From positions 42,397-106,396 of the forward strand of contig CADBZW010000010.1 in NCBI GenBank assembly GCA_902799345.1: a stretch of 64,000 nucleotides of DNA, given 5' to 3'. The stretch is from an uncultured Bacteroidia bacterium (lineage in GTDB: Bacteria > Bacteroidota > Bacteroidia > Bacteroidales > F082). How positions within the stretch are numbered: the stretch's first letter is position 1; every line of letters starts with the position of its first letter. Position numbers and translations under genes: made by a program. Below, piece by piece: positions 49,040 to 57,658 of this stretch. The notes beneath the pieces are model-generated. The model was not told the DNA's origin and ran no database searches. It saw only the letters and a list, made by a program, of their open reading frames with translations.

Positions 49040-51674
49040 CTAACGAATCACCAGTTTCGCTGTCGCCTTCCTTGACTTGCTTTTCGAGTTCCATCTTACC
49101 GAAACGCAAGGTGAAGCCTGCCGAGATGTAACGGCTGTTCAGCGTCTTGCGTGTGCTGTCGCTGAGATAGTACGGGTTGGTGTTGCTTGACCCTGAGCCA
49201 TATCTTGCGCCCCAGTTGAAGATGTCCTGCACGTTGACATACACCGACAAACGACGCTTGAAGAAGTCGCTGCGCAAGCCCAAGTTGAGGAAATAACGCG
49301 CCTTGCTCTCGCTCATCAGGCCAATGGTGGGCGAACGGTAGTTGGCCGAGGCCGTCACCTGCAGCTGGTCCCAGAGCTTGGCCCAGGCGTTGACACGCAC
49401 CTGCCACGACACTTTGTGATCCCCGTACTCAACATGTTCAGGTTCGCCAGAACCATTAATACGGTCGTACTCCATACGATAGCCATAGTCATAAACGTTG
49501 GCGTACAACCTGACATTGAAGAAGCCCGTCGGACGGTAGGTCATATTGAGCGAGGTGCCATAGCGCCACGAGGTTCCCATATTATAAGGCATTGAATAAC
49601 TGACGATTCTGTCGAGATAATCGTCATATTCGGAATCGGTCAGCGAGCTGACTTCGTTGGTGCTCAGGCGTCCGTAAGCCTCGATGCCGATGTTGCCGAA
49701 ACGCTCGAAGAACTTCTGCCATCCGGCTTCCATGTTGTGGGTAAAGCTGTTTTTGAGACTTGGGTTACCAGTAGAATAGCTGTCCTCTCCATACCTACGG
49801 AAGGTGCTGATTTCTTCCTCCTCGGGGTGCGACATACGCATCGTGTAGTTGAGCTTGAAATTATGCATGCTCTCCGTGCGGTAGGTCAGGTGGATGGAAG
49901 GACGCACGTTCCAGAAAAACAGCGTGTTCTCGTCGACAAAAGGCATCTTGCTATCATAATTATAATAGACAAAGTCGCCGCCGACGCCCACGCCCGTGCT
50001 GAGGGTGAATCCGCCCCAGTGGTGTGTCCAGTTGACGTCGCCGTTCACGCCTGTCTCCCCTCCATTGAAATGATAGGTGCGCAACAAGTCGAGGCTGTCG
50101 TAAGTAACGCCACCATCGTTAGAATAATAACGTTTGTAGTCGTTGTTCCAATACTGATGGTCGGCACGCAAGCCATAGCTCATTTCGCCATCCTCGCTGT
50201 AGGGACGGTTGTAACGCGCATCCAGGTCGAAGCCGAAGCCAGACATGTTGGTCAGCAGATGACGGTTCTCGTCAAGGTCATAATACACGTCATAGAAACG
50301 GTTGTAGTACTGGTCCGTGGCATTCCTATTGAGTCTTGAGTTCAAGCCAATGCGAAGGTTGTGACCCTTCTCGTCGAATTTCTTGGTGTAGTCGATGCCG
50401 AAGTGTCCGAAACCCGACCGAGAGATGGAGGTGTCGCCAATTTGATAGTCCAACACGCTATCCGCCACATAGAAGGTCTGGCCGTCGATGCGGTGGATGA
50501 AGCTGTTGTTTTTGTTGTAGAAACCGCCAGCATCAAACGAGATGTCGCTTGTGGAGTCGATCTCATAGTCGATGTTCGCAAAGAAATTGCCACTGAGACG
50601 GCGGTTGTGTTCATCGGTGGTGTCGGTCTTGTACCACACCGTGTCGAACGGGCTGTCTTCCGAGACCTTCTCGCGCTTCATCTCCCAGCTTTCGGTATGG
50701 TTGTCGCGGAAGTTGTAGCGTCCCGAAACAAACAGATTGACACTCAATTTATCCTTTTTCCACATATAGCTCACCCACGGCGAAACGAAAGGCTGGCTGG
50801 AACCATTCACGCCGAAGCTGATGAACTGGTTGCTCTTGATATGCGCCGAAGTCACGATGTTGATGACCGCTTCCGCGTCGGTGGCGTATTTGGCCGAGGG
50901 GTTGGTGATGGTCTCGATACGCGCGATGGCGTTGGCAGGCAAGGTCTGAAGGTAGGTCTTCAGGTTCTCCTCCGTGAGTTTCGATGGCTTGTCGTTGACC
51001 CAAATCTCCACGCTCGACACGCCGCGCAGGGTGATGTTGCCTTCCACGTCGACTTCCACGCCCGGCGCATTCTGCAAGGCGTCTTCGGTGGTACCCGTCT
51101 GGATGGAGGGGTCTTCGCTCACGTTATAGATGACTTTCTCGCCCTCCATGGCATAAATCGGCCTCTCTCCGGCCACCGTGACCTCATTGAGCGACGTCAC
51201 GCCAGGGTTGATGCGTAAGGTACCCAAGTTGGTGTTGTTGGTCACACGGAAGGGATGCAGGTAGTTTTCATAGCCGATGGCCGACACGCGCAGCACGAAG
51301 CTGCCCTGCGGCACACCCGTGATTTCGAAGGCACCGTCCAGATTGCTGATGCCGCCCTTGACGAACTCATTGTCGACAGAGTCGAGCACCGCCAGGTTGA
51401 CATAAGGCAAAAACTCGCCCGTCTTGGCGTCGCGCAACACACCCACGACCGTGAAAGTGTCGCCTTCGCGCACTTTCTTTTTGGGCTTCACGGTAGGCAT
51501 GTTGCCCTCGGGCTGACCCCACTGACGGTCGCCGCCAAAAGGAGGCCTTCCCCCGGGAGGGCGACCACCGCCGCCGCCAGGATATCTGCCACCTGGTGGT
51601 TGCGCCATACACAATAGGGTAGATAAGACCAAAAGTAGAGAGAAAAAGGCTCTCAAGGAAATCGATTTCTTCAT
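49035..51674 (-). CDS. TonB-dependent-receptor-like barrel protein (OMP_b-brl_3 type)
   Basis: The 879-residue protein has a signal peptide ending Leu-Cys-Met-Ala-Gln, a Gly/Pro-rich stretch (about 26-60) and a CarboxypepD-like domain (about 75-155). A plug-like region follows with Ala-Pro-Gly-Val-Glu-Val-Asp and Asn-Pro-Ser-Ala-Lys-Tyr-Ala-Thr-Asp-Ala-Glu-Ala-Val-Ile-Asn-Ile-Val, and then a long barrel. This is the PF14905-type receptor family. No lipoprotein partner is encoded next to it. It may carry peptides or other large ligands; the ligand is unknown. Confidence 0.9.
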   Translation of the reverse strand: MKKSISLRAFFSLLLVLSTLLCMAQPPGGRYPGGGGGRPPGGRPPFGGDRQWGQPEGNMPTVKPKKKVREGDTFTVVGVLRDAKTGEFLPYVNLAVLDSVDNEFVKGGISNLDGAFEITGVPQGSFVLRVSAIGYENYLHPFRVTNNTNLGTLRINPGVTSLNEVTVAGERPIYAMEGEKVIYNVSEDPSIQTGTTEDALQNAPGVEVDVEGNITLRGVSSVEIWVNDKPSKLTEENLKTYLQTLPANAIARIETITNPSAKYATDAEAVINIVTSAHIKSNQFISFGVNGSSQPFVSPWVSYMWKKDKLSVNLFVSGRYNFRDNHTESWEMKREKVSEDSPFDTVWYKTDTTDEHNRRLSGNFFANIDYEIDSTSDISFDAGGFYNKNNSFIHRIDGQTFYVADSVLDYQIGDTSISRSGFGHFGIDYTKKFDEKGHNLRIGLNSRLNRNATDQYYNRFYDVYYDLDENRHLLTNMSGFGFDLDARYNRPYSEDGEMSYGLRADHQYWNNDYKRYYSNDGGVTYDSLDLLRTYHFNGGETGVNGDVNWTHHWGGFTLSTGVGVGGDFVYYNYDSKMPFVDENTLFFWNVRPSIHLTYRTESMHNFKLNYTMRMSHPEEEEISTFRRYGEDSYSTGNPSLKNSFTHNMEAGWQKFFERFGNIGIEAYGRLSTNEVSSLTDSEYDDYLDRIVSYSMPYNMGTSWRYGTSLNMTYRPTGFFNVRLYANVYDYGYRMEYDRINGSGEPEHVEYGDHKVSWQVRVNAWAKLWDQLQVTASANYRSPTIGLMSESKARYFLNLGLRSDFFKRRLSVYVNVQDIFNWGARYGSGSSNTNPYYLSDSTRKTLNSRYISAGFTLRFGKMELEKQVKEGDSETGDSLE

Positions 51675-51817
51675 TTTTGTAGTAGTGTTAAGCCATAATA
51701 GCCTCTATTGTTCAAACAATTAGTGATTTATAGAGAAATATAGTCATTAGTCCATTTTTTATGCCAAACTTTTTGGCAGCCTAAAAACTTTTCTGAAAAG
51801 TCGTGAGAGCTGTCAAA

Positions 51818-53386
51818 TTACTCCTTCACCACCTTTTTCACGCTGACCGCACCGTCATTCATCACCACGCGAAGCACATAAATGCCCGTGGGCAAGTCGG
51901 CAAGGGTGATTTCGGCAAACGCACTATTCTCGGCCATCTGCGTCAACACACGTTGGCCCAAGGTGTTGAAGAGTTCCACGAATTGCATGTCCTGACCCTC
52001 GACAAACAAGATGCCATTGGTCGGGTTGGGATGCACTGCTATGCGATTGTCCGTTTGCGCGATCTCAGTCTGATGGTCGTCGACGGAAGTCCCGAAGAAA
52101 TGAACATGGAAGCTCAACTCGGCGCCATTTTCCTGGATGTTGGTAATCTCAAAGCTCTCTTCGGGCGTGCCATCGGTGAGATAGGGATGCGGATTGGTGG
52201 TGGGACCAAAACTGGTGCGACCTGAGGCTTGGCTGAAATGCGCATTGTTGAGGTTGCCATTCTGTATGTCGCTGCTACTGTTGGGACGGAAGATCCAATA
52301 TTGGTGCGCGGTGTTGACGTTGTCGAAGAAGCCGTTGGCAAACATGCCGGAATAGTCGAGCGGGACGGTGTCGTTCCAACGGGCAATGATAAGGCCGGAA
52401 CCAGGAATACCCTCTTCGAAAAGGTCTTGTTTCCTGCGGTATTCAAACACATACCACTGGGTGCTGTCAATGGCCGACTTAATGTAATAGCAGTTCTGCG
52501 ACTGACTGGAGCCAACGCTCTTCAGCGTGTAGTCGCCGTCTTCAGTGATTTGTATCGGTTCGTCCGCCACATGAAGGATCTTGTTCTTATAGATAGCAGC
52601 CGTATGATTTGGCCCATAGTTGTAGCACATCATATCCCACGAGCCAGCGGGCGACACCTCCGTATAGTTATAGTAATGATACAAGTCGGGCAGGTTCAAC
52701 GAATGGCCCATTTCATGCCTGAACACATGGGCAGAGAAATAGACGGGGTTGGCACCTTCAAACTCCAGGTTGAAGGTGTTGGGCTTGATGCCGTTGACCA
52801 CCACGGGATGGTCGATGGAGTCGTGCGGGAAATACTCCATGTGAGGCCACAAAATGGAAGCCCATGCTCCCGTGCCGCCTTTGACGACAAAGCTCACATT
52901 GTCGATGTAGCCGTCGCCATCGCCGTCAAGGACCACGTCGTCGTCAACCAGATTCAACGAGTCCACATAACGGAAGGCGCGGGCCAGCAACTCAGCCTCT
53001 CTCCTGCTAATGCCGACCATCACCTGCTCATCCTCATGATAACCGATGGGATTTGTCGGGCTATAAGGTTCAAAATAAGCACGAGGCTTCGGATCCTGAT
53101 ACGAGACAATCTGCCCGTTTTGAACGTTGTTGGTATAGACCGTGTTGTAATGGAGATGGTCGTATGTCATCGTCTTATAGAAATTATAGACGCTGAGATA
53201 ACCCGGGGCCTTGGCGTTGAACATCGTGTCGATGTCGTCAAATGAATGTGTGATTTCCTCGTCGTCGGCAAAACGCATGAAAATGACGAGATTGGTCAGG
53301 TCCCTGTCTACGATTTGGGCCTTCATCGTCATAGGCGCAATGCCAAAGAGCATGGCTAACAATACAATGATAAAGTTGCGTTTCAT
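51818..53386 (-). CDS. M6 family metalloprotease with T9SS sorting domain
   Basis: The start at ATG 53386 gives a signal peptide (Met-Lys-Arg-Asn-Phe ... Met-Lys-Ala-Gln) and 522 residues; the promoter box at 53406 excludes the ATG at 53431. The zinc site is His-Glu-Met-Gly-His-Ser-Leu-Asn-Leu-Pro-Asp, followed by the Met-turn region Ser-Trp-Asp-Met-Met-Cys. This is the M6 (immune-inhibitor-A-like) pattern. The last 80 residues form a type A T9SS sorting domain with Pro-Asn-Pro-Thr-Asn-Gly and a basic end, so the enzyme is released or anchored outside. Confidence 0.9.
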   Translation of the reverse strand: MKRNFIIVLLAMLFGIAPMTMKAQIVDRDLTNLVIFMRFADDEEITHSFDDIDTMFNAKAPGYLSVYNFYKTMTYDHLHYNTVYTNNVQNGQIVSYQDPKPRAYFEPYSPTNPIGYHEDEQVMVGISRREAELLARAFRYVDSLNLVDDDVVLDGDGDGYIDNVSFVVKGGTGAWASILWPHMEYFPHDSIDHPVVVNGIKPNTFNLEFEGANPVYFSAHVFRHEMGHSLNLPDLYHYYNYTEVSPAGSWDMMCYNYGPNHTAAIYKNKILHVADEPIQITEDGDYTLKSVGSSQSQNCYYIKSAIDSTQWYVFEYRRKQDLFEEGIPGSGLIIARWNDTVPLDYSGMFANGFFDNVNTAHQYWIFRPNSSSDIQNGNLNNAHFSQASGRTSFGPTTNPHPYLTDGTPEESFEITNIQENGAELSFHVHFFGTSVDDHQTEIAQTDNRIAVHPNPTNGILFVEGQDMQFVELFNTLGQRVLTQMAENSAFAEITLADLPTGIYVLRVVMNDGAVSVKKVVKE

Positions 53387-53405
53387 AGTGAGTAAAATTT
53401 GGCTG

Positions 53406-53413
53406 CAAAAATA
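53406..53413 (-). promoter_or_regulatory. -7 promoter box (TATTTTTG) for the M6 protease
   Basis: On the minus strand TATTTTTG lies 19 bases before ATG 53386. Confidence 0.6.
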
Positions 53414-53441
53414 CAAAAAACCGAGAAACAAGCTCCAACGA

Positions 53442-54032
53442 TTACGGAATCAATTCGTTCTCGTCAATCAAATTGTTCAGCAAGGCATAAACGGTGAGTC
53501 CTGAGACCGACTTGATACCCGTTTTGCGCGTAATGTTCTTACGGTGCGAAATAACCGTGTGGATGGAAATGTTCATCTGGTCGGCAATCTCCTTGTTCAT
53601 CATGCCTTTGGCGACAGCCACCAGCACATCGGTCTCACGTTTCGACAGCTCTACGTCATCAGTGTTCTTCGTATTTTCGCTCTGTGTGTATTCAGTCATC
53701 TTGCTGATGATTTTCGATCGCGTTTCGTAAAGTTCGATGACCCCGTTGTAAGATGCCAGCATAGCATGGTCGAAATATGAGGTTGCCAAGGCTATGATGG
53801 TGAGCTGCGGGTGCTCTTTGCCCAACTGTGCAAGGAAATCCTTGTTGCTTACGCCTATCAGCATCGGATCGATAATCAGAAGATTGACATCAGTGGCAGT
53901 GATCTTCTCGGAGAGATGTTCGGGGCTGTCGAGGCGTGCCACCACGTCGAACTGAGCCATGCCATCGATGATTTCGGCCAAACCAATGGCGATGATTTCG
54001 GAGGCTTCACAAATGATGACCCGGTTACTCAT
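53442..54032 (-). CDS. LuxR/NarL-type response regulator, atypical receiver
   Basis: The 196-residue protein has an N-terminal receiver-like domain and a C-terminal LuxR helix-turn-helix (Leu-Ser-Lys-Arg-Glu-Thr-Asp-Val-Leu ... Ile-Ser-Ile-His-Thr-Val, about 127-165). Asp55 is in the phospho-acceptor place. The acidic pair near residue 8 is Cys-Glu rather than Asp-Asp, and the conserved Lys near residue 100 is not apparent, so it may not be a normal phospho-switch. Its start overlaps the RIC gene stop by four bases (ATGA), marking one operon. No kinase gene is nearby. Confidence 0.88.
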   Translation of the reverse strand: MSNRVIICEASEIIAIGLAEIIDGMAQFDVVARLDSPEHLSEKITATDVNLLIIDPMLIGVSNKDFLAQLGKEHPQLTIIALATSYFDHAMLASYNGVIELYETRSKIISKMTEYTQSENTKNTDDVELSKRETDVLVAVAKGMMNKEIADQMNISIHTVISHRKNITRKTGIKSVSGLTVYALLNNLIDENELIP

Positions 54033-54730
54033 GGCAGGGCGTTTTCAAGGGATTCGACACAAGGGATGAGGATGCGTTCCTCGATGAGGGAATGGCGGTT
54101 GAGGTCGTCGCTCAGCTCAATGATGTCGTACGAAATCTCGATGCGTTCCTTGGGCAGGATGTCGCCGGGCAGGTATTTGAGCAGGATGTTCATCATGTCG
54201 TCGAGCACGTCCTGTATGTTGGTGTGGTTATGCTCAAATTCATCGATTTTATAGGAATCGGTGCGCTGCCCTTTGAACAAGGCCTCGATATAGGGGAACA
54301 CTACCTCTTCCTCGTAGTACTGGATGTGTCGCTTCACCTCTTGTTTGTACTCGTCGTAGAAATGGCGGAGCATGGGGCCGTATTTCTTCCCACAGGCCTC
54401 GATGATGCGTTGCAGATGCTCTTCAATATGCGGGAAACGCTCATTGAGATAATACTGATGCGAGGCTTTCAGATAGGAGAGCAGGTCGCTCATGTCGATT
54501 TGCCCCAACTCCGTTTGTCCTGGCGTGAAACTGCTGTCGGAGTAAATCTCGCATATCATGAGGAACAAGTCGGTGTTGACCTGGTTCATTTGGCATACTT
54601 GGGCCACGTTGCGGTCGCCAAAGCCCAGTCCGATGCCGAAACGCGACAGCAGCTGCAACAGCCGGCGGTCGGCAGTCAGCAGCTCGGCAAATTTAGTGTC
54701 TTTAGAGAAAGGAGTTTTCTTTTTGGGCAT
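54029..54730 (-). CDS. Hemerythrin-domain protein, RIC/YtfE-like
   Basis: I choose ATG 54730 (233 residues) because the promoter box at 54751 lies upstream of it; an in-frame ATG at 54790 would precede the promoter. An N-terminal ScdA-like region lacks its usual Cys. The hemerythrin domain has spaced ligands: Ala-Ser-His, Phe-Pro-His, Arg-His-Ile-Gln-Tyr-Tyr-Glu-Glu-Glu, Glu-His-Asn-His, and Asn-Arg-His-Ser-Leu-Ile-Glu-Glu-Arg. RIC proteins repair iron-sulfur or di-iron centres after nitric oxide or oxidative damage. Coupling to the LuxR gene suggests stress control. Confidence 0.82.
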   Translation of the reverse strand: MPKKKTPFSKDTKFAELLTADRRLLQLLSRFGIGLGFGDRNVAQVCQMNQVNTDLFLMICEIYSDSSFTPGQTELGQIDMSDLLSYLKASHQYYLNERFPHIEEHLQRIIEACGKKYGPMLRHFYDEYKQEVKRHIQYYEEEVVFPYIEALFKGQRTDSYKIDEFEHNHTNIQDVLDDMMNILLKYLPGDILPKERIEISYDIIELSDDLNRHSLIEERILIPCVESLENALP

Positions 54731-54750
54731 GATGGTTGTTTTTGATGGGG

Positions 54751-54758
54751 CAAAGATA
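54751..54758 (-). promoter_or_regulatory. -7 promoter box (TATCTTTG) for the RIC-LuxR operon
   Basis: On the minus strand a perfect TATCTTTG box lies 20 bases before ATG 54730. Confidence 0.65.
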
Positions 54759-54823
54759 CTAAAAAAAAAGACATGCAATCTTCGTAACAAATGGCTAATA
54801 CCAACCTTTTTAATTCCCTATTA

Positions 54824-54862
54824 TTTGGGATTGCCCATATTGCGAAAAAAGCGTCATCTTTG
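54824..54862 (+). promoter_or_regulatory. Promoter with TTGGGAT element before the CDF gene
   Basis: TTTGGGATT (54824-54832) lies 34 bases before the TTTG of a -7-like box (CATCTTTG, ending 54862), followed by CAGC. The element also forms an imperfect inverted repeat with TTCCC just upstream. It matches the elements at 55812, 55844, 57563 and 57595. Confidence 0.5.
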
Positions 54863-54880
54863 CAGCAAAATTAGAAACGT

Positions 54881-55783
54881 ATGGGTCACGAACATCATCA
54901 TCACCATCATCATGTGGCTGCCGACAATGGGCAGATGCGTAAAATCCTTTGGGCGGCCATCATACTTAACCTCCTTTTTGTCGGCGTGGAAGCCGGTGTA
55001 GGCCTATGGCAAAACAGCCTCTCGCTGCTGAGCGACGCAGGGCATAACCTGAGCGACGTGTTCTCGTTGGTGCTGGTCGTCGTTGGGCTGCATCTGGTCA
55101 AGGTACACAGCAACGAACGCTACACCTACGGCTACAAGAAAAGCACCATCCTCATCTCGCTGGCCAACGCCATCCTGCTGCTCGTGGCGGTGGGCGTCAT
55201 CGTGGCGGAGAGTGTCCACAAACTGCGCGAGCCAGCCGCCATCGACGGCGCTGCCATCTCATGGACCGCAGGCGTGGGTATCCTCATCAACGGCTTGACG
55301 ACCGTGTTGCTCATGCGCGGCCAGAAAGGCGACCTCAACATCCGCGGGGCGTTTCTGCACATGGCTGCCGACACGCTAGTGAGTATCGGCGTCGTGATTA
55401 GCGGCATCATAATCATGTACACGGACTGGTATATCATCGACCCGATCATTGGTATCGTCATCGCCATTGTCATCCTTGTCAGCACATGGGAACTGCTGCG
55501 CGATAGCATGAGGCTGGCGTTGGACGGCGTGCCCGAAGGAATCGAAGTGGACGAGGTTGTACAACTGATGCGCGGCACCGATCACGTCACCGATGTCCAC
55601 CATCTTCATATCTGGGCGATGAGCACCACCGAAAACGCCTTGACAGCGCATGTGGTCGTCGACGACGAACACGAGGCGGCGTCAGTGCGCAAGGCATTGA
55701 AGGAGGCCCTGTGTGAAAAAGGCATCACCCATGCCACCATCGAGATTGAAAGCGGTGACGGCTGCTGCGACAAGGAGTGCTGA
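54881..55783 (+). CDS. Cation diffusion facilitator (metal exporter)
   Basis: The 300-residue protein is a CzcD-like CDF transporter exporting Zn2+ or similar divalent ions. It begins with a seven-His run that may bind metal. Six membrane segments follow, with the metal-site motifs Ser-Asp-Ala-Gly-His-Asn-Leu-Ser-Asp (about 51-59) and His-Met-Ala-Ala-Asp-Thr. The C-terminal cytoplasmic domain has His-His-Leu-His-Ile-Trp-Ala, and the last residues hold a Cys-Cys-x3-Cys cluster. The promoter region carries a TTGGGAT element. Confidence 0.93.
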   Translation: MGHEHHHHHHHVAADNGQMRKILWAAIILNLLFVGVEAGVGLWQNSLSLLSDAGHNLSDVFSLVLVVVGLHLVKVHSNERYTYGYKKSTILISLANAILLLVAVGVIVAESVHKLREPAAIDGAAISWTAGVGILINGLTTVLLMRGQKGDLNIRGAFLHMAADTLVSIGVVISGIIIMYTDWYIIDPIIGIVIAIVILVSTWELLRDSMRLALDGVPEGIEVDEVVQLMRGTDHVTDVHHLHIWAMSTTENALTAHVVVDDEHEAASVRKALKEALCEKGITHATIEIESGDGCCDKEC

Positions 55784-55811
55784 CGAGGCGATTTCCAAAA
55801 ACTACCATCAT

Positions 55812-55880
55812 TTGGGATTGGGACGGTTAAAAATACCCATCACTTGGGATTTCACAGTTTTTGGAATGGCCGTTACTTTG
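55812..55880 (+). promoter_or_regulatory. Paired TTGGGAT promoter, no gene directly behind it
   Basis: TTGGGAT at 55812-55818 and 55844-55850 are 32 bp apart, and TTACTTTG (55873-55880) follows at a fixed distance. The stretch from 55832 to 55884 is nearly identical to 57583-57635. The next start codon is at 55992, behind another promoter box, so this copy is either a distal promoter for the phosphatase or a duplicate left without its gene. Confidence 0.55.
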
Positions 55881-55966
55881 CAGCAGATTTTTGTCATAAT
55901 CTTTTAGAATGAGTTTTGAGTTAGTTTTACAGTGCGGGGCACGTCAATTGCTCCGCACATTTTTTG

Positions 55967-55974
55967 TACTTTTG
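55967..55974 (+). promoter_or_regulatory. -7 promoter box (TACTTTTG) for the acid phosphatase
   Basis: TACTTTTG ends 17 bases before ATG 55992. Confidence 0.6.
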
Positions 55975-55991
55975 CAGCAAAACTTGAGCCT

Positions 55992-57260
55992 ATGTCCAAA
56001 GCATCCAAAACCTTATTAATTTCCCTTTTGCTCGGCCTGTCGTTCCCGACTTTTGCCCAATTCCTCCGTCCCGATGATTTCGGTGAGCGATACACGCTGA
56101 AACAAGTCGTGGTGCTGAGCCGCCACAACATCCGTTCGCCCCTTTCGGGACGACAATCGGCGTTGCAGCGCATCACGCCTCACGAATGGTACCACTGGTC
56201 GTCGGCACCCAGCGAGCTGTCGTTGCGCGGCGGCACGTTGGAGACCATGATGGGCCAGTATTTCCGCAAATGGCTCGTCAGTGAAGGCTTGTTGCGGGAA
56301 AACGAGCTTCCTGCCGAGGGCACCATGCGCTTCTATGCCAACTCCTTGCAGCGCACCATCGCAACGGCACAATACTTTTCTTCGGGGATGCTGCCAGTGG
56401 CCAACATCCGCATCGAGCACCATTGCCAGGTGGGCAAGATGGACTCCGTGTTTGCCCCACAGATTACTGACGACAGCGACGCGTTCAAAGCCCTTGCCCA
56501 ACAACAAATCACTGCCATGGGCGGCGAAAAAGGCATGGCTGGCATCGGAGAGAAATTGGCCGACAACTACATGGCGCTGGAACGGGTGCTCGACTTGGAG
56601 CAAAGCCAAGCCTGCCTCGAAGGCGACACCTGCCATTTCCGTACCGACGACGCACATGTGTATCTCGTCAAATACCGAGAGCCGGGCATGGGTGGCTCGC
56701 TGCGCCTCGCCTGTCAGGCCGCCGACGCACTCGTCTTGCAATACTACGAAGAACCCGATGCAGTAAAGGCCGCCTTCGGCGATACCTTGCGTTGGGAGGA
56801 CTGGGAAAGCATCTCGGCCATCAAAGATTGGTATGGCGATGTGCTGTTCACTGCACCCGTGGTGGCCCGTCAGGTAGCCCGACCGCTCGTGCGGACCATG
56901 CTCGAAGAAATGCAGACCAAAGGCCGAAAATTCACCTTCCTTTGCGGTCACGACTCCAATATATGCAGCGTGTTGGCGGCCTTAGAGGCCGAGGATTACA
57001 GCTTGCCGAATACCATCGAGAAGAAGACACCCATCGGCAGCAAGTTAGTCGTTGAGAAATGGGAAGACAGCAAGGGACAAGTCTTTGCGGCACTCAAACT
57101 TGTTTATCAAAGCACCCAACAATTGCGCAGCATGTCCCTGCTCGATTTGGAGAACCCGCCAATGGTGTATCCTATTCGTCTCAAAGGCATGAACGCCAAT
57201 GCTGACGGGCTCTATCTCTTCGACGACTTGGTACAACGGTTTACTTCGGCAGCCCATTAA
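55992..57260 (+). CDS. Histidine acid phosphatase family protein
   Basis: The ATG at 55992, behind the promoter box, gives 422 residues with a signal peptide ending Phe-Ala-Gln. The catalytic Arg44-His45-Asn-Ile-Arg48-Ser-Pro matches RHGxRxP, with Asn for Gly. The proton donor pair His320-Asp321 lies in Cys-Gly-His-Asp-Ser-Asn. Family members hydrolyse phosphomonoesters such as phytate or glucose-1-phosphate in the periplasm. The last 20 bases overlap the antisense T9SS fragment. Confidence 0.85.
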   Translation: MSKASKTLLISLLLGLSFPTFAQFLRPDDFGERYTLKQVVVLSRHNIRSPLSGRQSALQRITPHEWYHWSSAPSELSLRGGTLETMMGQYFRKWLVSEGLLRENELPAEGTMRFYANSLQRTIATAQYFSSGMLPVANIRIEHHCQVGKMDSVFAPQITDDSDAFKALAQQQITAMGGEKGMAGIGEKLADNYMALERVLDLEQSQACLEGDTCHFRTDDAHVYLVKYREPGMGGSLRLACQAADALVLQYYEEPDAVKAAFGDTLRWEDWESISAIKDWYGDVLFTAPVVARQVARPLVRTMLEEMQTKGRKFTFLCGHDSNICSVLAALEAEDYSLPNTIEKKTPIGSKLVVEKWEDSKGQVFAALKLVYQSTQQLRSMSLLDLENPPMVYPIRLKGMNANADGLYLFDDLVQRFTSAAH

Positions 57261-57549
57261 GGGAGCCGCTCTTCACGAATCTTGCCGAACAGCCCTCGGC
57301 TTTGATGGCGTAGAGGCCAGGAGCCAGGCCGCTCACGTCAAGCTGGCCTTCGTAACGTTCCCGCATCACCATGCGACCTGTCATGCCGAAAACGCCAACG
57401 AAAGCTCCGTCCATGACATCCAAGTGAAGTATGCCGTTGGTGGGATTCGGCCAAGCAGATAAGCTTTCATGTGACAGCTCCGCTACGCCCAAGGGATCTG
57501 TGACATAAAAATCAATGGAAAAAGCCAAGTAATCATCGCCAAATTTCAA
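57241..57549 (-). pseudogene. Orphan T9SS type A sorting domain (gene remnant)
   Basis: About 75 residues match the T9SS type A domain: Trp-Pro-Asn-Pro-Thr-Asn-Gly-Ile-Leu-His, Val-Phe-Gly-Met-Thr-Gly-Arg and Gly-Leu-Ala-Pro-Gly-Leu-Tyr-Ala-Ile-Lys. No signal peptide or cargo domain precedes them, and the upstream part is a short unrelated leader. It is probably the tail end of a deleted exported protein. It overlaps the 3' end of the phosphatase gene by 20 bases. Confidence 0.7.
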
Positions 57550-57562
57550 ACATCATCGAAAC

Positions 57563-57631
57563 TTGGGATAAGACCCCTTGACATTACCCATCAATTGGGA
57601 TTTCGCGGTTTTTGAAATGACCATTACTTTG
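57563..57631 (+). promoter_or_regulatory. Paired TTGGGAT promoter before the methyltransferase gene
   Basis: TTGGGAT at 57563-57569 and 57595-57601 are 32 bp apart. The second is followed after the same interval as at 55844 by TTACTTTG (57624-57631), then CAGC. The ATG lies at 57659. Confidence 0.55.
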
Positions 57632-57658
57632 CAGCGTCAAACAACTAAAAGTAAGCCT

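Noticed and set aside
55866-55882. Sigma-54-type promoter (TGGC and TTTGCA at 24/12 spacing) before the phosphatase
   Set aside because: The match is good in this copy only; the near-identical copy at 57618 loses the GG. The TTTGCAGC part is explained by the usual Bacteroidota -7 box followed by C.
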